Shown: positions 1 to 13,061, counted from the stretch's first letter. The stretch is 64,000 bases of DNA from Cladopsammia gracilis (GCA_022457155.1 JAJGOT010000034.1:62001-126000); one strand, 5' to 3'. Translations and numbers: made by a program. The notes: generated from the letters alone by a model not told the origin.

Positions 1-714
1 TTGTTGGGTGGCAAAAGCGCTCATGAGCCATACATTCTTTGTAAAATTTTGAGTTTTTAAAACAGCATTGCGTGGAGTGTTTCCACTATATCGTTCTCAA
101 ATTTCCAGAGAAAGCTAATTGTGCCATGCTCTTTCAATATTCAGAGTTGATTTTTTTGTAAGTAGGTTAGAAAACGAGGCGCACATGTTAATGAGGCAAA
201 AATGGTAAACAAAGATTCCCCTATAAACACCGAGTTCACCTTTAACGTTTATCATCCAGAAAATTATTATTCGAGGCTGTTTTCGCAAATCCTTGATCAT
301 ATTGAAAATGTAACCAGATAACCGTGTTTACCGTTGTGATCAAATGATAGGGGTACAGGAGGGGTACAGAAGGGGTACAGGAAGGGTAAGAAAGTTCTAG
401 AAAATTCTTTTTGAAGTGTTTTTGAGATAAGAGAGTAGTTAAATTGATTGAAAGGTTGTTTATGTAAAGCGTATTTCTTTACAGTAACTGGAGGGAATCG
501 TAATTTAACAATTTTGAAATTGATCAAAGGATCTTGTGAGCCAGCTCATTTGCAATTGACTTTCCTTTGCGATTTAACCTTATACATGTTTGCTCGACAA
601 AAAAAAAAGAACCACACAATGCAATATTTTTTCTTCTACGTGATTCAATCGGTGAAAACTAACATACAAAATAAAAGTTGCAAATTTGGTTAAATAAGGT
701 AAAACATATACTTA
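1..714. other. Left-edge spacer, no gene recognised
   Basis: Short frames only, none with a recognisable domain or splice pattern. It contains three close copies of a GGGGTACAG-type motif around 350-385. It ends at the TTA target duplication of the next element. Confidence 0.5.
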
Positions 715-968
715 GGGACCGTTCATTATTTATCGGAGGGGGGGGGGGGGGAGGGGGGTGATGGGTGAGAAAATGAGGGGACCTGAAATTTTAGCCACTG
801 CAAAAGGGGGGATCCTGGGGAAATTTTTTCGTTACGGAGGGGGGTCTTGAAATTTTAAACAGATGATGTCTTAAATAAAAAAGCGAAAACATAACTACAG
901 TGTACCAAAAAGAGCGGGGCACCCCAGATTTCATGGCTAGGAGCCTTTGGGCTCTCTATGATTCTTAA

Positions 969-1363
969 TAGGCGTCGTTCACACTTGGTGCCCGAGCACC
1001 GTGCCCGGGCACCGTTACCAATTTTGAATGCGTGTTCACATTGGACATGAGTGTTCACATTCGGTGCCCACCTTTGACCTTCCGCCATTTTGAAACTGTA
1101 GAGCAGGGATTTGTGGGTAAAATAACTGCTAGGAGCAGGGGTTTGTGGGTAAAGTTCTTGAGTACTCGCCAGAATCGTGTGCAGACTTGTGCCCGTGCCC
1201 GATTTATTCAGTGCCTGAGTACAAGGTATCGACCTTTTACCCGTGCCCAAGCACCGTGCCCAATTATTGGCACGGGCGCTTACAAAAAGCCGTGTTCACA
1301 TTGGTGCCCGTCAGGCACTGTGCCAGGGCACGGTGCTCGGGCACCAAGTGTGAACGACGCCTA
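969..1363. mobile_element. Nested MITE, 395 bp, GC-rich inverted repeats
   Basis: Inverted repeats of about 42 bp start TAGGCGTCGTTCACACTTGG and are followed by GTGCCCGAGCACCGTGCCC. They are nearly identical at the two ends (969-1012 and 1322-1363). The interior is unusually rich in GTGCCCGNGCAC-like palindromic words. TA at both ends may be the target duplication. No coding capacity is evident; the Arg/Cys-rich frames here are translations of the repeat. Confidence 0.75.
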
Positions 1364-1974
1364 AAAGTACAGCCTTGCACAGTATTTTGGTGCAGTCATG
1401 GAGCATGATTTATAATTTTAATTTCTTTATTTAGTATTTCCATAATTGTACAAGACATTACTTAAAATTTCAACCCACCATTAAACATATTACTGGATTG
1501 TAACAGTATTAAACTGGAGGGTTTTATTGATTGACGTTAAAAGTATTAATTAGTATCTGTAACCCTAGCCAAAGGAATTTTCCTTATCTGCTACATGGAC
1601 ATTAAGTTGAAGAACTGCTAGTAGTATCTTGTAGTTATCAGTTCTTCTTTTGTCATCTTTGTAAGTGAGTCAACCCACCCACCACTCCCGGTTTCTGGGT
1701 TGCTCAGTAGCAGTAGATATTGCAATAAATCTTTATATAGCCCAGCTGAGTCTTGGTTGTGATAGCACTTGGTTGTGATAGTACAACTATTAAAGTCTTA
1801 ACTCTAGTTCTTCAAATGCACAGTGGACCAAGTGGTTGAATTGCTTCGATAAAGAAAACCACATAAGAGTCAAAATGCCATAAGTTGTAATAAATATTTA
1901 TTAATAAATTTACTGAAAATTATTCTAAACTTTTTTTCATTTTCTGTTACAACATGTTATGATTTTATTGCTTT

Positions 1975-2043
1975 TATGTCTGGTTTATACAGGTTTATGT
2001 CTGGTTTATACTAGATTATGTCTGGTTTATACAGGTTCATGTC
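1975..2043. repeat. Short tandem repeat, about 22-bp unit, three copies
   Basis: Three consecutive units of the form TTATGTCTGGTTTATACNNG. They are followed by a degenerate CCCATCATATCC-type repeat to about 2108. The array lies inside the 715-2451 transposon. Confidence 0.7.
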
Positions 2044-2454
2044 TCCTCCATATCCCCATTCCCATCATATCCTCATTCCCATCGTACCCCAGGCCCATCA
2101 TATCCCAAATTTACACCTGCATGCTTAAAAATAAATATGATATTAGAAGCACAGTTTTTAATATTAAGACAGCAATACAGTCACCCCCAAATTTTCACGT
2201 ACTTTAGATCTGAAAACCAACACGAAAGCTACTACATCATTGCGCCCCACAAAAATACGGTTTAGATACATACAATACAATTTTTATTTTATAGAAATCA
2301 GATTAATAGTGGGGAGTATTGAAATTCTTCCCTAACAGAACAGGGGGTACCTGAAAAATCCAGATTCACTAAGGGGGGACATGAAAAAAAGGAAAATTTG
2401 TTAATTTCTCACCCATCCCCCCCCCCCCTCCCATAAATAATGAACGGTCCCTTA

Positions 2455-3170
2455 TGAACATGAGATAAAAACAACAATGACAATGAATCGATCAAATCTT
2501 ACATCTGATGTATCTGATGTGGTGAGTTAATCGAGACTAAAAAACTAAGGATTTTGAAGTGTACCTTATTACATGAAATTTTCGCGATACGTTAACTTCG
2601 CGAATTTCTCGATTTAAAAAAATTGCGAAATTTAAGTGACGCGAACAATAAGTGTCGTGAACATAACATGACGCGAAAATTAAGTGACTCACATTATGTC
2701 AATAATCAATTTTGCAAGAACAAGTTCGCGACGTGGTATTTGGCAGAAGTACAAAACAAGTGATAGTGGAGTCAACTTTGAAGATGTGATTGTCGACCTT
2801 ACGCTATCGGTTTTGAAACCAGGGTAAGGCTCCTATCTTGAAAGGATGGAACAAAGCGGGAATAAAGGGTGTAGTAACTGGAAGAGAAGTGTTACCGTCT
2901 GTTGTTCCATTTAAAATGACTCGTGATGTGTTTGATGTGGTCTCACCTCTTGTTTACTTTTGAATAACGTATTACGAGGACTATACATCGCAATTCGCAA
3001 GTACGAAACTCTAGAGGGTACCACGTGGTAATGATTTTCCCGCCGTTTCTCGCTTTTTACAGCTATATGTAAAAGCCTCCTATTACACTACGGAATCATT
3101 GTATCTAGTGTTAAAACTAACGTTACTGTTCTACTCAGTTGTTCAACAACGTGATTTGTGATCTGTATTC
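2455..3170. other. Spacer with clustered CGCGAA words
   Basis: No gene seen. Between about 2578 and 2735 the words TTCGCGA, CGCGAA and AAGTGACGCGAA recur in both orientations, resembling the edge of an unclassified repeat. 3044-3100 is AT-rich. Confidence 0.4.
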
Positions 3171-3175
3171 TTTAA

Positions 3176-3728
3176 AGGGCTACTACGATCAAATTTTTGA
3201 TTTTCATTTTTTTACATTTTCGTGTACTATTAGACTTCCTTACTCATCTTGCCAAATTTCAATTCATTACGAACATCAGAAGTCATTTAATTTTAACATT
3301 TATTTCCGAGAATTTACGGCCTCCATTAAAAAACCTTGTTCCAAGGCTTGGTTGCGAATGGGAGAAAGTGACGTAAAAGACTCAAACATACCTCACGGGT
3401 TGAAATTATAATAACAATAAGTGTTGAAAATCACGCGAAAAGCAACAAAAACTTTAGACTCGTTCTTCGTGCAATTTTCTATGCTGATTGTTATTATAAT
3501 TTCAACCCGTGAGGTATGTTTGAGTCTTTTACGTCACTTTCTCCCATTCGCAACCAAGCCTTGGAACAAGGTTTTTTAATGGCGGCCGTAAATTCTCGGA
3601 AATAAATGTTAAAATTAAATGACTTCTGATGTGCCTAATGAATTGAAATTTGGCAAGATGAGTAAGGAAGTCTAATAGTACACGAAAATGTAAAAAAATG
3701 AAAATCAAAAATTTGATCGTAGTAGCAC
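3176..3728. mobile_element. Foldback element, about 245-bp arms
   Basis: 3176-3418 and 3484-3728 are nearly perfect reverse complements separated by a loop of about 65 bp. Termini are AGGGCTACTACGATC and its complement (one mismatch). TTTAA flanks both sides (3171-3175 and 3729-3733), a probable target duplication. The 90-codon frame through the left arm is a consequence of the repeat and not a gene. Confidence 0.8.
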
Positions 3729-4284
3729 TTTAATTAGTCCACATACGCTAAGAAAAATAATTCAGATTGCTGTTTGTTTTCTATCTTGTTTCCAACAGTT
3801 GGTTTTTATCTCATGCTCAATGCTAGACAAAATCTTATTTTGAAAAAAAATAATAAAATAAACTCAATGTTTTCTACATTGTGAAACTTCGATTGTGGAG
3901 TAGTTACACTACTGGAGTAATTATACTTCGAATGCTTAATTTCTTATGTGTATGTTTAAAGCCGATTTCACTACTCGTAGAGTTCTTGTTAATTTGTTTT
4001 ACGGACGTGAGTGACAGTCTCAACCGCGGTCAAACGAGAGAAATTTGCAAAAGTTAGCAAAGTACGTACTTAAAATTTAAGGTTGTCATTTTCACTGTTT
4101 AAAGTTTAATATATTGCCAATACACTGTAAATTTACCAAATGTTTTGAAAGTTTACTAAAAAGGTTCTAAGCGTTTAAAAACTGTGAACTGCAGAATTGT
4201 CGGCGCCATTTGCCAACATAATTTTGATCAGGCGCAAAGAATTTTGGTCAGTTTTCAACGGAAAAAAGCTCATTATTTGTATAG

Positions 4285-5196
4285 GTAATCACATGATTTC
4301 GAGTGCAATTTGGAATAAATGAGCACGAGTAAATTTTTCATTTTTCATTTATTCCAAATTGCACGAGAATAATCATGTGATTACTTGTTAATAATATACA
4401 TGCAAAAATTTCTGTCACGCTGCGATTGTTTTCGTTACAAAAATTCACTTTGCCACGCTTCGATTACTCTACTTCAGATTGGTCGAAATTTTGACAGGTG
4501 AATTCATGCGTGAATATTCATGCACTCTCTACAAGAACTGCATCACAAGTTTCTCGTCTTTCTTAGCCACTGTTAGAAATTGTAAAAGAACGAAGCAAAA
4601 CATAGATGTCGCCATGGTTTTGATCTTATCCGCAGGCTGGTATTGTTGAAAGGTTTCGAAGTACGCTGCCGCCGTTTTGTTTATTCAGTTATTTACGCCA
4701 GATCGGAAAAATCTTCAACGCTATTGTTTATCAATGTCTATTGTTTATCGTAATTATATTGTTTAAATAGATTCTTAGGTTAGCATTTGTTTTAACTCCA
4801 GCGTAAAATTCATCACGGATTTTCGTAGGCGCCTCATTGATTCTCCGTTTTCTTTGTTGACTTGTACTCGTGTCCTTTTTTTCTCAAATCTCCTAGTATT
4901 TCTCAGTAATTAGAACTTTTGTCTGTTTTTGTATTTTGAATCAGTTTTCTTTCAAGACTTTCTATTAAAATTCCGTTATACTGTTTGAATCTTGTTTAAT
5001 TTGTGTCCGCCATTTTGTTTCTGCATGGCTCGAAATCTGTTCAGCTATCCTAACTGTCAATCATTTTAATTTCAACTTTTTGCACTCAATTTCACCTTTT
5101 TGCACTTAATTTCAACTTTCTGCACTGTTTGGGATTAATTGACATTTTCTCAGCCAATCAGAATGCAGAAATTTTTGCATGTATTTTATTATTAGA
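4285..5196. repeat. Hairpin plus adjoining MITE
   Basis: 4285-4384 is a hairpin whose arms read GTAATCACATGATT... and its complement around ATTTGGAATAAATGA. Immediately after it, about 4388-5195 is bounded by inverted copies of ATACATGCAAAAATTTCTG, which looks like a MITE of about 0.8 kb. Inside, 5069-5125 holds three copies of an AATTTCAACTTTTTGCACT-type tandem repeat. No gene is recognised. Confidence 0.6.
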
Positions 5197-5500
5197 AAAA
5201 TTAAAAGATAGTTGCGTCAACTAATTTTTTTTATACATCCTTGCCCATATTTCCAATTAATATTAAATGAAATCCCACTAGATAAAACGAAAATCGCCTC
5301 GGACGTTTGACCGCGGGTGGAGTGCCAGTTGAGTTCTTGTTAATTTGTTTTACGGGCGTGAGTTTCTCTTCGCGTGACATTTTGAAAGTCACGGGAGCCA
5401 GACAACAAAGACCGAGTAAAGCGGCCATTTTGAGAGCTACGAGTCGATAAAGCAAGTTAAGCCGCTGTTGATTCAGTTTCTTACAGTTGACGACTGCACA

Positions 5501-6298
5501 ATGTCTGCTACAAATTTTCCCTCAGCTAATCCAACTGACTTCTCAGCGCCATGGAAGTTCAGCGATGTAGTTCTTGTAGTTGAAGACCAAAGATTTCACG
5601 TTCATCGAAGCACTCTGGCATTTTGGTCGCCCGTGTTTGAGAAGATGTTCATATCAGAGTTCAAAGAGAAGAATAACGATGAAATCCCTCTTCCGGGGAA
5701 GAAAGCAAGCGAAATTAAACAGCTGCTGGAAATGATGTATCCTTCTTTGGAGGAAAAAGTAGTGACGAAAAGCAATTGTTACTTCCTGTTTGAACTTGCT
5801 CATGAATATCAAATAGAATCCATAGCTCAAAAGTGCGAAGCGTTAATGGTGTCTATGGTCAAAACAAGAGAGGAGAACGACGTACTAGCAATGCTGATAT
5901 ACGGACAAAAGTACCAGATGAAAACACTGATATCAACGTGTATACGTGAAGCACGGCGATTATATTTGAGGGAATTAAAGCAGCATCCCATGCGTGACGA
6001 GATTGAACCAGACAACTATCTGCAAATTGCTGAGGGAATTATACAGCGACTCGAGGGGCAGTGCAAGGTAGTGAAAGAGGAGGGGTTGAATAAACTAATG
6101 TCGTTGAGCCGACAGCTGTGTTCTCATATTAATTATAAAGGTGGTATTGGATGTCGCATGCCTAATCAACCAGACATTCATGCTTATTTAAATTATTTGA
6201 GGGGAGACACTGTAGCTAAGACCACAGAATGTGGCAGACTTGACGGTGCTGCATTAAATTTAACAGCTATAAAGAAAGCAATAGAGACCCTGCCTTAA
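5501..6298 (+). CDS. BTB/POZ domain protein, 265 aa, single exon
   Basis: The ATG at 5501 is the first one in this frame; the frame stays open upstream only to a TTG. Residues about 18-85 read as a BTB/POZ domain: KFSDVVLVVEDQRFHVHRST, then LAFWSPVFEKMF and a SEIKQLLEMMYPS helix, the usual D-V-x-F-x-VH-K/R pattern. The remaining 170 residues are helical and partly BACK-like, with no Kelch, MATH or zinc-finger repeats. BTB domains dimerise and often recruit cullin-3 ubiquitin ligases; that role is a family inference here. Single-exon BTB genes of this shape are common in cnidarians. The frame is intact, and the flanks are transposon-derived. The specific subfamily is uncertain. Confidence 0.88.
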   Translation: MSATNFPSANPTDFSAPWKFSDVVLVVEDQRFHVHRSTLAFWSPVFEKMFISEFKEKNNDEIPLPGKKASEIKQLLEMMYPSLEEKVVTKSNCYFLFELAHEYQIESIAQKCEALMVSMVKTREENDVLAMLIYGQKYQMKTLISTCIREARRLYLRELKQHPMRDEIEPDNYLQIAEGIIQRLEGQCKVVKEEGLNKLMSLSRQLCSHINYKGGIGCRMPNQPDIHAYLNYLRGDTVAKTTECGRLDGAALNLTAIKKAIETLP

Positions 6299-8720
6299 AC
6301 ATCAGCCTTGTGGACGAAACCTTGTTTGTCTTAATTTTCACATTAATTAATTATAAATTTTCAATTAAGTACAACCCACTATGCAGGCCCTGCTAAAGGA
6401 TTCTAGCTGGATAAGGGAGAACTTGCAAAATAATTTAGCTTGTTAAAGGATTTAGTGGCAGTTTACAGATAACAGGATATATAGATTTTAAAGACTACAG
6501 GAAACGATGTTTACGTGTGTTTCTCACTTTGTTACTTTGGTAACTTTTAATTTGTAAATTGAAACAAATCTAATACATAGGCTTTCTTTCTTTCGATTTC
6601 TAGTTGTACTGTAGAAGCACTTTTCGCCCTAAGGTTAAGGTAGTTTTAGAATTATTACAGTAACCATAAAGACTAATATTTCTACTTTTTCGGATTATCA
6701 TCGTTTGTTCAGCACTATATTAAACTAAAAATAATTCTACCAAAGCCCAGAACTGATAGTGGTGCTCATTCTGGAACATCTTTCTCGAAGAACTTGGAAC
6801 AGCTAGCTCCAAACATACTTAATATAAAACTATTCCTTTCCTTTACCGCACATATTAGTTAATTGCTGCCGTTGATGTTGTTCCGGTTGTAGGAGCAAAT
6901 TGAAAAGAGGTTATTTTAAAAGACAAGCCTCAGTTATGTGGGGGAAAGGGTTTCCAAGGAAATGCGATAATGTTATGTAAGATATCAAGAATTAGGATGA
7001 CTTACGTTGAGCAGTATGCCAACGGAGGAGTAGCCATGTATATTATATAATACTGTGAATTTAACCACCTGATTGCAGAATGCTTTAATCAGACGCTCAA
7101 AACTGAAGCTTCGGATCTTATTATAGCTTGCGATCAAACAAAAAAAAAACATGGGTAGCCATAGACATAGCCGTACCCGTAGACATGAAGACACTTAAAT
7201 CCGTGAATATTATTGGTCACTATCGTAATATTTGGGTTTCTGCTCGAAAGCGACAAACTTGAACGCGCTTTATGGGGCAAGTTCGCGCAATTTACAGTAA
7301 CTTAAGCATAGAGGTGAGCAAAACCATTTTAATTCCATTTACATGTAAATCAAATAAATATTAGATAGAGGTCAGCTCAAGCTCCACGATTGGTGTCCGT
7401 AGGTAGCGTTATTGTACCTTCCTTACACCAAAATTCAGTTTTAGTAGCCTTAAAACCGTAGTATTAAGCATTACCGAGAAAGTCGTCTGGTGGGAAGAGG
7501 TCGTTATCCCAAATCTGAACAATCAGTTTGGGTAGAATTTTCTGTTCTCTTATATCCAGGCTCCAAACGTGTGCCCAAAGTGTAAGGATGAAATGTCCGT
7601 GGATAAATAAAGATTATCTATCTATCTATCGATAAATACATAGATGTTTGTTAGTCAGTTATATCATCTCCTATACATATGGAGACATATATGTTTGGCA
7701 CATATGTATACATGTGACATCATACATATGGTGTCACATGCTGTATACCAAATTCATTAAAGGTGGCTTTGGCAATTGGTCATTAGTAATTGGGCATTGG
7801 CATTTGGGCATACGGAACACAATGCAATGCTTTGCTTGAGTGACCGCCAAACTATAGCTTCCCAATGCCCGATTACCAATAACCAAAGCAACTTTTATTG
7901 AATAAGGTATACATATGTATGTGACACCATGAAGCATGAACTCTTGTAAAGTTATGTTATACTGTATGTATGGTGTAACACACAGGTCACATACGTATGT
8001 GTGTGAGTAATTGCATGCTAGCTGTGAATATTCAGTTTAAAACATCGCTTAATTTTTAGTAGTGTTTAGCAAGTTGTCATGCAAGTCTGTTTGCATGTCA
8101 ATAAAAAGAGTTTGCAAAAACTTTCACTTTGTTTCAAAGTTTGGGGGAGTTTGCTTACAAACATCTCTACTTCCTGTGACCATTCCAGACGTGAATGAGA
8201 GGCTGCATTACAGGGCACTGTAATGAACATCAGTCTTCTCTTGTTTATCAATTCCTGACATCCATCTGTAGCCAAACAGGCCATGTTAATGCGTTTAATT
8301 AAGCTAATTAAGACAGAAGTGGAATTTATTTAGAAAACAAGAAACTGTACACAGCTTGAACTCGTGGCGTCTTTAACCCACTGCAGTGCTAAGTGAAATA
8401 CAAAAGTTATATAAAACATAAATCGTGTAAATCAAACACTACGTGCCATTTAAGTCACGTAATGATCTGATGCGTTAAATTTGTTTACCTTTGCAGTCTC
8501 GCGCATTGCATGTCAGAAAAATGTTCTTTTTACAAACTCGTATTTTCAAACGCGCATGGTTCACCACTAAAATCCTTTCAATAGGAAAAATGTATTTCCA
8601 TTGTACAATATAAAACAAGCACTGAACGGAGTGCTATTGATAAAACAGGTATTCAGAACAATCGGTGATGAATTACTTAAGATAAGAAATTAAACCTTGA
8701 ACGCTATCTCGGAATACACT
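6299..8720. other. Intergenic spacer with a small inverted-repeat element
   Basis: No gene recognised. A TATC microsatellite lies at about 7604-7628. About 7728-7935 forms an inverted repeat (GGTGTCACAT...GTATACC against its complement), with ACATATGTA words around it, probably a MITE. The short frames do not resemble known proteins. Confidence 0.45.
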
Positions 8721-8728
8721 ACAAAATT

Positions 8729-11700
8729 ACGGAATCCGAGGTGGCTCAGCCACTTTTGTTTTTATTTTCATTTGCATTTCCATTCTCATCAGTGCTTTTC
8801 ATTTCTGTTTGCATTTTTGTTTTTATTTGCATTTGCATTTTAAGTACACTTTGAGTTGCGATGCGCTTGCGGTTTTGGTTTTAAGTTTCATATCGTTTCT
8901 GTTATCACTTACCATATCAACTTTCGTTTTGATTTTGATTTTTCCTTTCATTTTGACTTTTTCGTGACGTCAAAATCAAAATGGAGAGCAAAAAATGCCT
9001 TTTAGGAAGTCTAAAATTTTCATGGGTGGGTGATGACAGTGATGATGATGCCAAGTCATAGGTCAAACTACGCGTCTCTGGGTGTCCCACGGTTGGCTTA
9101 GTTATGAATGTCGCTTTGGACGAGGTCGTAGCGTTCTTGAGAGATCTCTTGAGGAAAAATAAGACGAATAATGTTATTTTGTTGTACCTTAATGCAAAGT
9201 TTGGCTTACAGTGGAGGTAGGTCTTCATAACTTGGGACAGGATATTTTGCGAGTTAGTCACTTACGCATAGTCAAGGTCATGTTATGGGAGGCTATTCAA
9301 TTGTTTGCGAGTAGCGTGCGGATACAAACTTCCGTCGAATTTTACAAGCTTAGATCACGGTCTACGCCGGATTTCTCGCTAAAATTATACCTCTTAACTC
9401 TCGTCTTTATGCAAAGGGTCACACATAGCTACTTGTCGCCAATTAAGCTGATGTAAATATGTGATTTGCGAGCTTTCCAAAATGTACACAACCACAATAC
9501 AGTATTAACCTTGTTTGCTACATATTATTGTTCATTTAATGATAGTTGTTCAACGCTGAAGCGAGTTTTCAAGGACCATAATTTGAGAAGACACGATGCT
9601 CTGTCTGCTCAAGACGTCCTAGCGGCTGTCGAAGTACGTGTAGTTAAGCCTTCATTAAATATACCTAAAAGGCGATTAAAAAACTTTCATTCAATGCATA
9701 TTCTAAAAGATACACTCTTTTTTTATAAGAACCTTTTTTATAAGAACGTTCAGGCTGAGATTAACCAAAATTTTAAGAACATACTAAGAACACACCGCGG
9801 CTGAGAGTCAGTTAAGAACGTCTTTATTTTGCTCCTTTTTTGTTAGTAGTATAAATAAAAGTACAACTGTAGTTTAACAGGACAATTAACTCAAATACTT
9901 GGGGACATTTTTTAACATATTAACAATGTGGTTCTTATTGCATGATACCGAACAGACCGAACAACTCAGTTTGTAGTCGAACTTAGTCTGTACTCTAAGA
10001 ACATGTTAAGATGTTTTGACATTTACCGAGCTATTTTAAAAGTTTTCCTTTACTTTTTTACTAAAAAATTACAAGTTTTTTGTTTATACGGATGTAACTT
10101 AAGGGGCACAATATTAGTTTATCTGGATGTGCCCCTCTCCTCTCCTTCCTATATACAATGTGACTTAATTTAAGTATCATCATATGCTAAGGTTTGGAGA
10201 AATAAATAAATGAAAAATGAAATGGAACGTTTTCAGGCCAAAATCGCAAAACAATAAGAACGTTCAGCCTCATCCCCAAAATTAGACGTTCTTGTAAAAA
10301 AAAAAAAGAGTGTACTCGATCATGGGTAAAAAAGTATTAGCATTCTGTCCTTTTTTCTCGGTTGCATATCAATCACATCAATTAAGCCTCCAAGTGATAT
10401 TTTGTCTGAAAGTATAAAATTTAATGACTAAGTACTTCTGTTAGTTAGAACTGAAGGGATCAGGACAACTTCTTGGAGCGAGATCTCTACATCTTCGGAT
10501 TCGAATGCATCAAGGACTCCTTGTTAAGAGGTATGTATTATGCATGCATAATGCATATGCTATGATACTTTTTGTTTTCTTCTTAATATATTGTATATGT
10601 TTGTAGTTCATTTGAGGCACTCTCGAGATGCTTAAAAGTACAATTACTCAGTCAATATATCACACGACAGTAAATTCTCATTCTGACTTACATCTCTTGT
10701 ATTGGGTTTTGCTAAAAGAAGGCCCACGGTCCGCGGTCCGCGGCCCATGGCCCACTTCATTGCCTTCGGCCGGTACCGCTTAGGGTACTAAAATCCAAAA
10801 TAACCACCGTTAGAATTATCACGGTACCTTTTAGGGTATTGAGCCAAAAAAATATGACAGAAATATGACGTGTTGTTTTGAATTGGTGCCTCTTTGGGGT
10901 AAAACTTCTTTTGAGCCACGCCCATCAAACGAGATTCTGGTACCTTTTAGGGTGTTTCTCGAAAATTTCCGACGAGCACCCCCGTCATTTTTATGTGGGA
11001 GTCCCCCCGGGAATTCGCGTTATTCTTGTTACAAAACGCATTCGTAACAAAGCATTACGTGTTGCAGCTGATGATGGAAGGATCTAAAGTGAGCGAGTGC
11101 TCATTTGCATATCTGTCTCCGTTACCGATAACTCGTTCATTACGCATGCGCGTATTCACGGGTAAAAAAAATTGTAGTCTAACGCAACACTTACCGACCG
11201 CTCGATAAGTGAGTTTAAGCTGCCTGTGCCTGGACTGGATAGCGTATGCGGCGATTACGCAGCTGTGCAAAAATATACAAACCTTACGTGCGTCAATAGT
11301 TTTGCACTAGTTAATTACCTGACTTGTGGCTGATGGCTACTACTGATAATCTCACGTTTTGCGTCCGGTCCTTAAATTACCGTAAATTTTTCCATCAAGA
11401 AAATTATGCGAAACGCACACTCCCTTTGCTAGCTTGCTTACATGGGTAACAAAGAAAAATAATAGTTCATTAAACGGCTGTAGGCAGACAAGGCAAGCCT
11501 TCTTTTCCGGAAAGTAACATGCCAATACAAAAATTTGGTGCGACCTCATCATGGGTAATCCATGCTGGCTCCCTTTAAAGAAAGTCATAGAAAGGGGCTG
11601 ATCCTGCACTAGTGGTGAAGAAACATCTGTTTATTTAGACAAATTTTCAACGCTTAAAAAATGTCAATGGTTTGTTGGGGCTTCAAAAATTTTATTCCAG

Positions 11701-13061
11701 ATGGCAATAAAAAAACTGGACCCGCGCAAGAACTGGGCAAAATCGACTAGGTAAACAAATTTTTTCAACTTGTCAATCAAAAGCCATAAAAGCTAGTTGT
11801 CCTTCCATTAGCAGTAAACGTTATCTACGTTTGCAGATAGATTTCAGTGGCACGAAATGAGCTATTAAAATTTATCTGGGACCGGCAAAATTTTATCAAA
11901 TTTCATCTGGGACTTTCAAAGCCAACATCTAACCAACAAATTATTTCCTTGTAAAAATTTGCCAGCAAGCAACCCATCATCCGAATTTACTCACACTAAA
12001 CACACTTCAGGGTGCGGTCACAGGGCCATATCTACACCTTCAGTGGTGGGGGAGGGGGAGGAGGAGGAGATTTGATAGACCATACAGCATAAATGGTTTT
12101 CAATGCGAAAAATAAATAATAAAAATATTGTCCCGGCAAAATTTCCCCTTATTTTTGTTCAAGACGATTCCTGTTTCGTCTGCTAGTGCGGTTCCGCCAT
12201 ATTTTTGCGAGTAAGAACCGTTGACTCAGGCCTACAAATCTTCACTTCCCAAGTACGGACAGTGTGCAAACATTTTGGTCTGTTCAATAATTTCTTAAGA
12301 ACCCGCACATTTTCTCATAATGAGTACCGAGAATAAAGAGCTATAAATAAATGTAAATTAGTATGAATATAAACTAACCTTGATCCCGTCTATGTTCGTC
12401 GCACATCTTATGCACGTGGTGAACTCGACACCGAAAGAGGTGAATGGTGAACTGTTCACCTTAATGGCTGATAATTAACTTAAGTTCAGACACGTGAAAG
12501 GTGCGAAAACAAAAGAGGTTGTTTTTAACAATTTCATAGGCTTTCATAAGGTCTTATCTATCAGAACTATAAAATATGACAACTTTGCGATTATAAGATA
12601 CAATAATTCGTTTTTAATAACAGTTTTTCGACCATGAACGCCATATGTTCCTAATCCCGCAGAAATTTGGGGTAGAAATTTGGCCTCTGTCATCGCTCGC
12701 TTGGTCATCATCATCACTGTTTGGCCCCGGGATAATTGACTTCCTTATTAGGAATTTTTGCCAACCATTTTGATTTTGACGTCACACATAATACAGTTTT
12801 GCTCTCCATTTTGATTTTGACGTCACGAAAAAGTCAAAATGAAAGGAAAAATCAAAATCAAAACGAAAGTTGATATGGTAAGTGATAACAGAAACGATAT
12901 GAAACTTAAAACCAAAACCGCAAGCGCATCGCAACTCAAAGTGTACTTAAAATGCAAATGCAAATAAAAACAAAAATGCAAACAGAAATGAAAAGCACTG
13001 ATGAGAATGGAAATGCAAATGAAAATAAAAACAAAAGTGGCTGAGCCACCTCGGATTCCGT
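8729..13061. mobile_element. 4.3-kb transposon with about 260-bp terminal inverted repeats
   Basis: 8729-8993 and 12798-13061 are almost identical reverse complements starting ACGGAATCCGAGGTGGCTCA. Flanks are ACAAAATT (8721-8728) and ACAAAATA (13062-13069), an 8-bp target duplication with one difference. The arms include an AAATGCAAATGCAAATAAAA-like simple region and a TGACGTCA word. The interior has only frames of 60-115 codons with no recognised transposase motif, so it is probably non-autonomous or decayed. A smaller element is nested at 9713-10312. An 8-bp target site fits hAT- or P-like superfamilies, but this is not decided. Confidence 0.8.
9713..10312. mobile_element. Nested MITE, 600 bp, TA target site
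   Basis: Ends are CACTCTTTTTTTATAAGAAC and the complement of GTTCTTGT..AAAAAGAGTG, each flanked by TA (9711-9712 and 10313-10314). AAGAAC/GTTCTT words recur through the interior. A TA target duplication is typical of Tc1/mariner-type elements. It sits inside the 8729-13061 transposon and so inserted later. Confidence 0.7.

Larger units (their letters stand above)
715..2451. mobile_element. Non-autonomous DNA transposon, 1.74 kb, terminal inverted repeats
   Basis: The left end begins GGGACCGTTCATTATTTA at 715, and the right end is its reverse complement, finishing at 2451. Both ends continue into a poly-G/poly-C run and a GATGGGTGAGAAA segment, so the inverted repeats are about 50 bp. TTA flanks both sides (712-714 and 2452-2454), consistent with a 3-bp target duplication. 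No transposase frame is visible. A second inverted-repeat element is nested at 969-1363. The superfamily is not assigned. Confidence 0.75.

Noticed and set aside
855..1408. Cys/Arg-rich frames on both strands
   Set aside because: They arise from the GTGCCCGGGCAC-rich nested MITE.
5231..5455. Minus-strand frame of 74 codons upstream of the BTB gene
   Set aside because: No domain, and it overlaps the repeated promoter segment.
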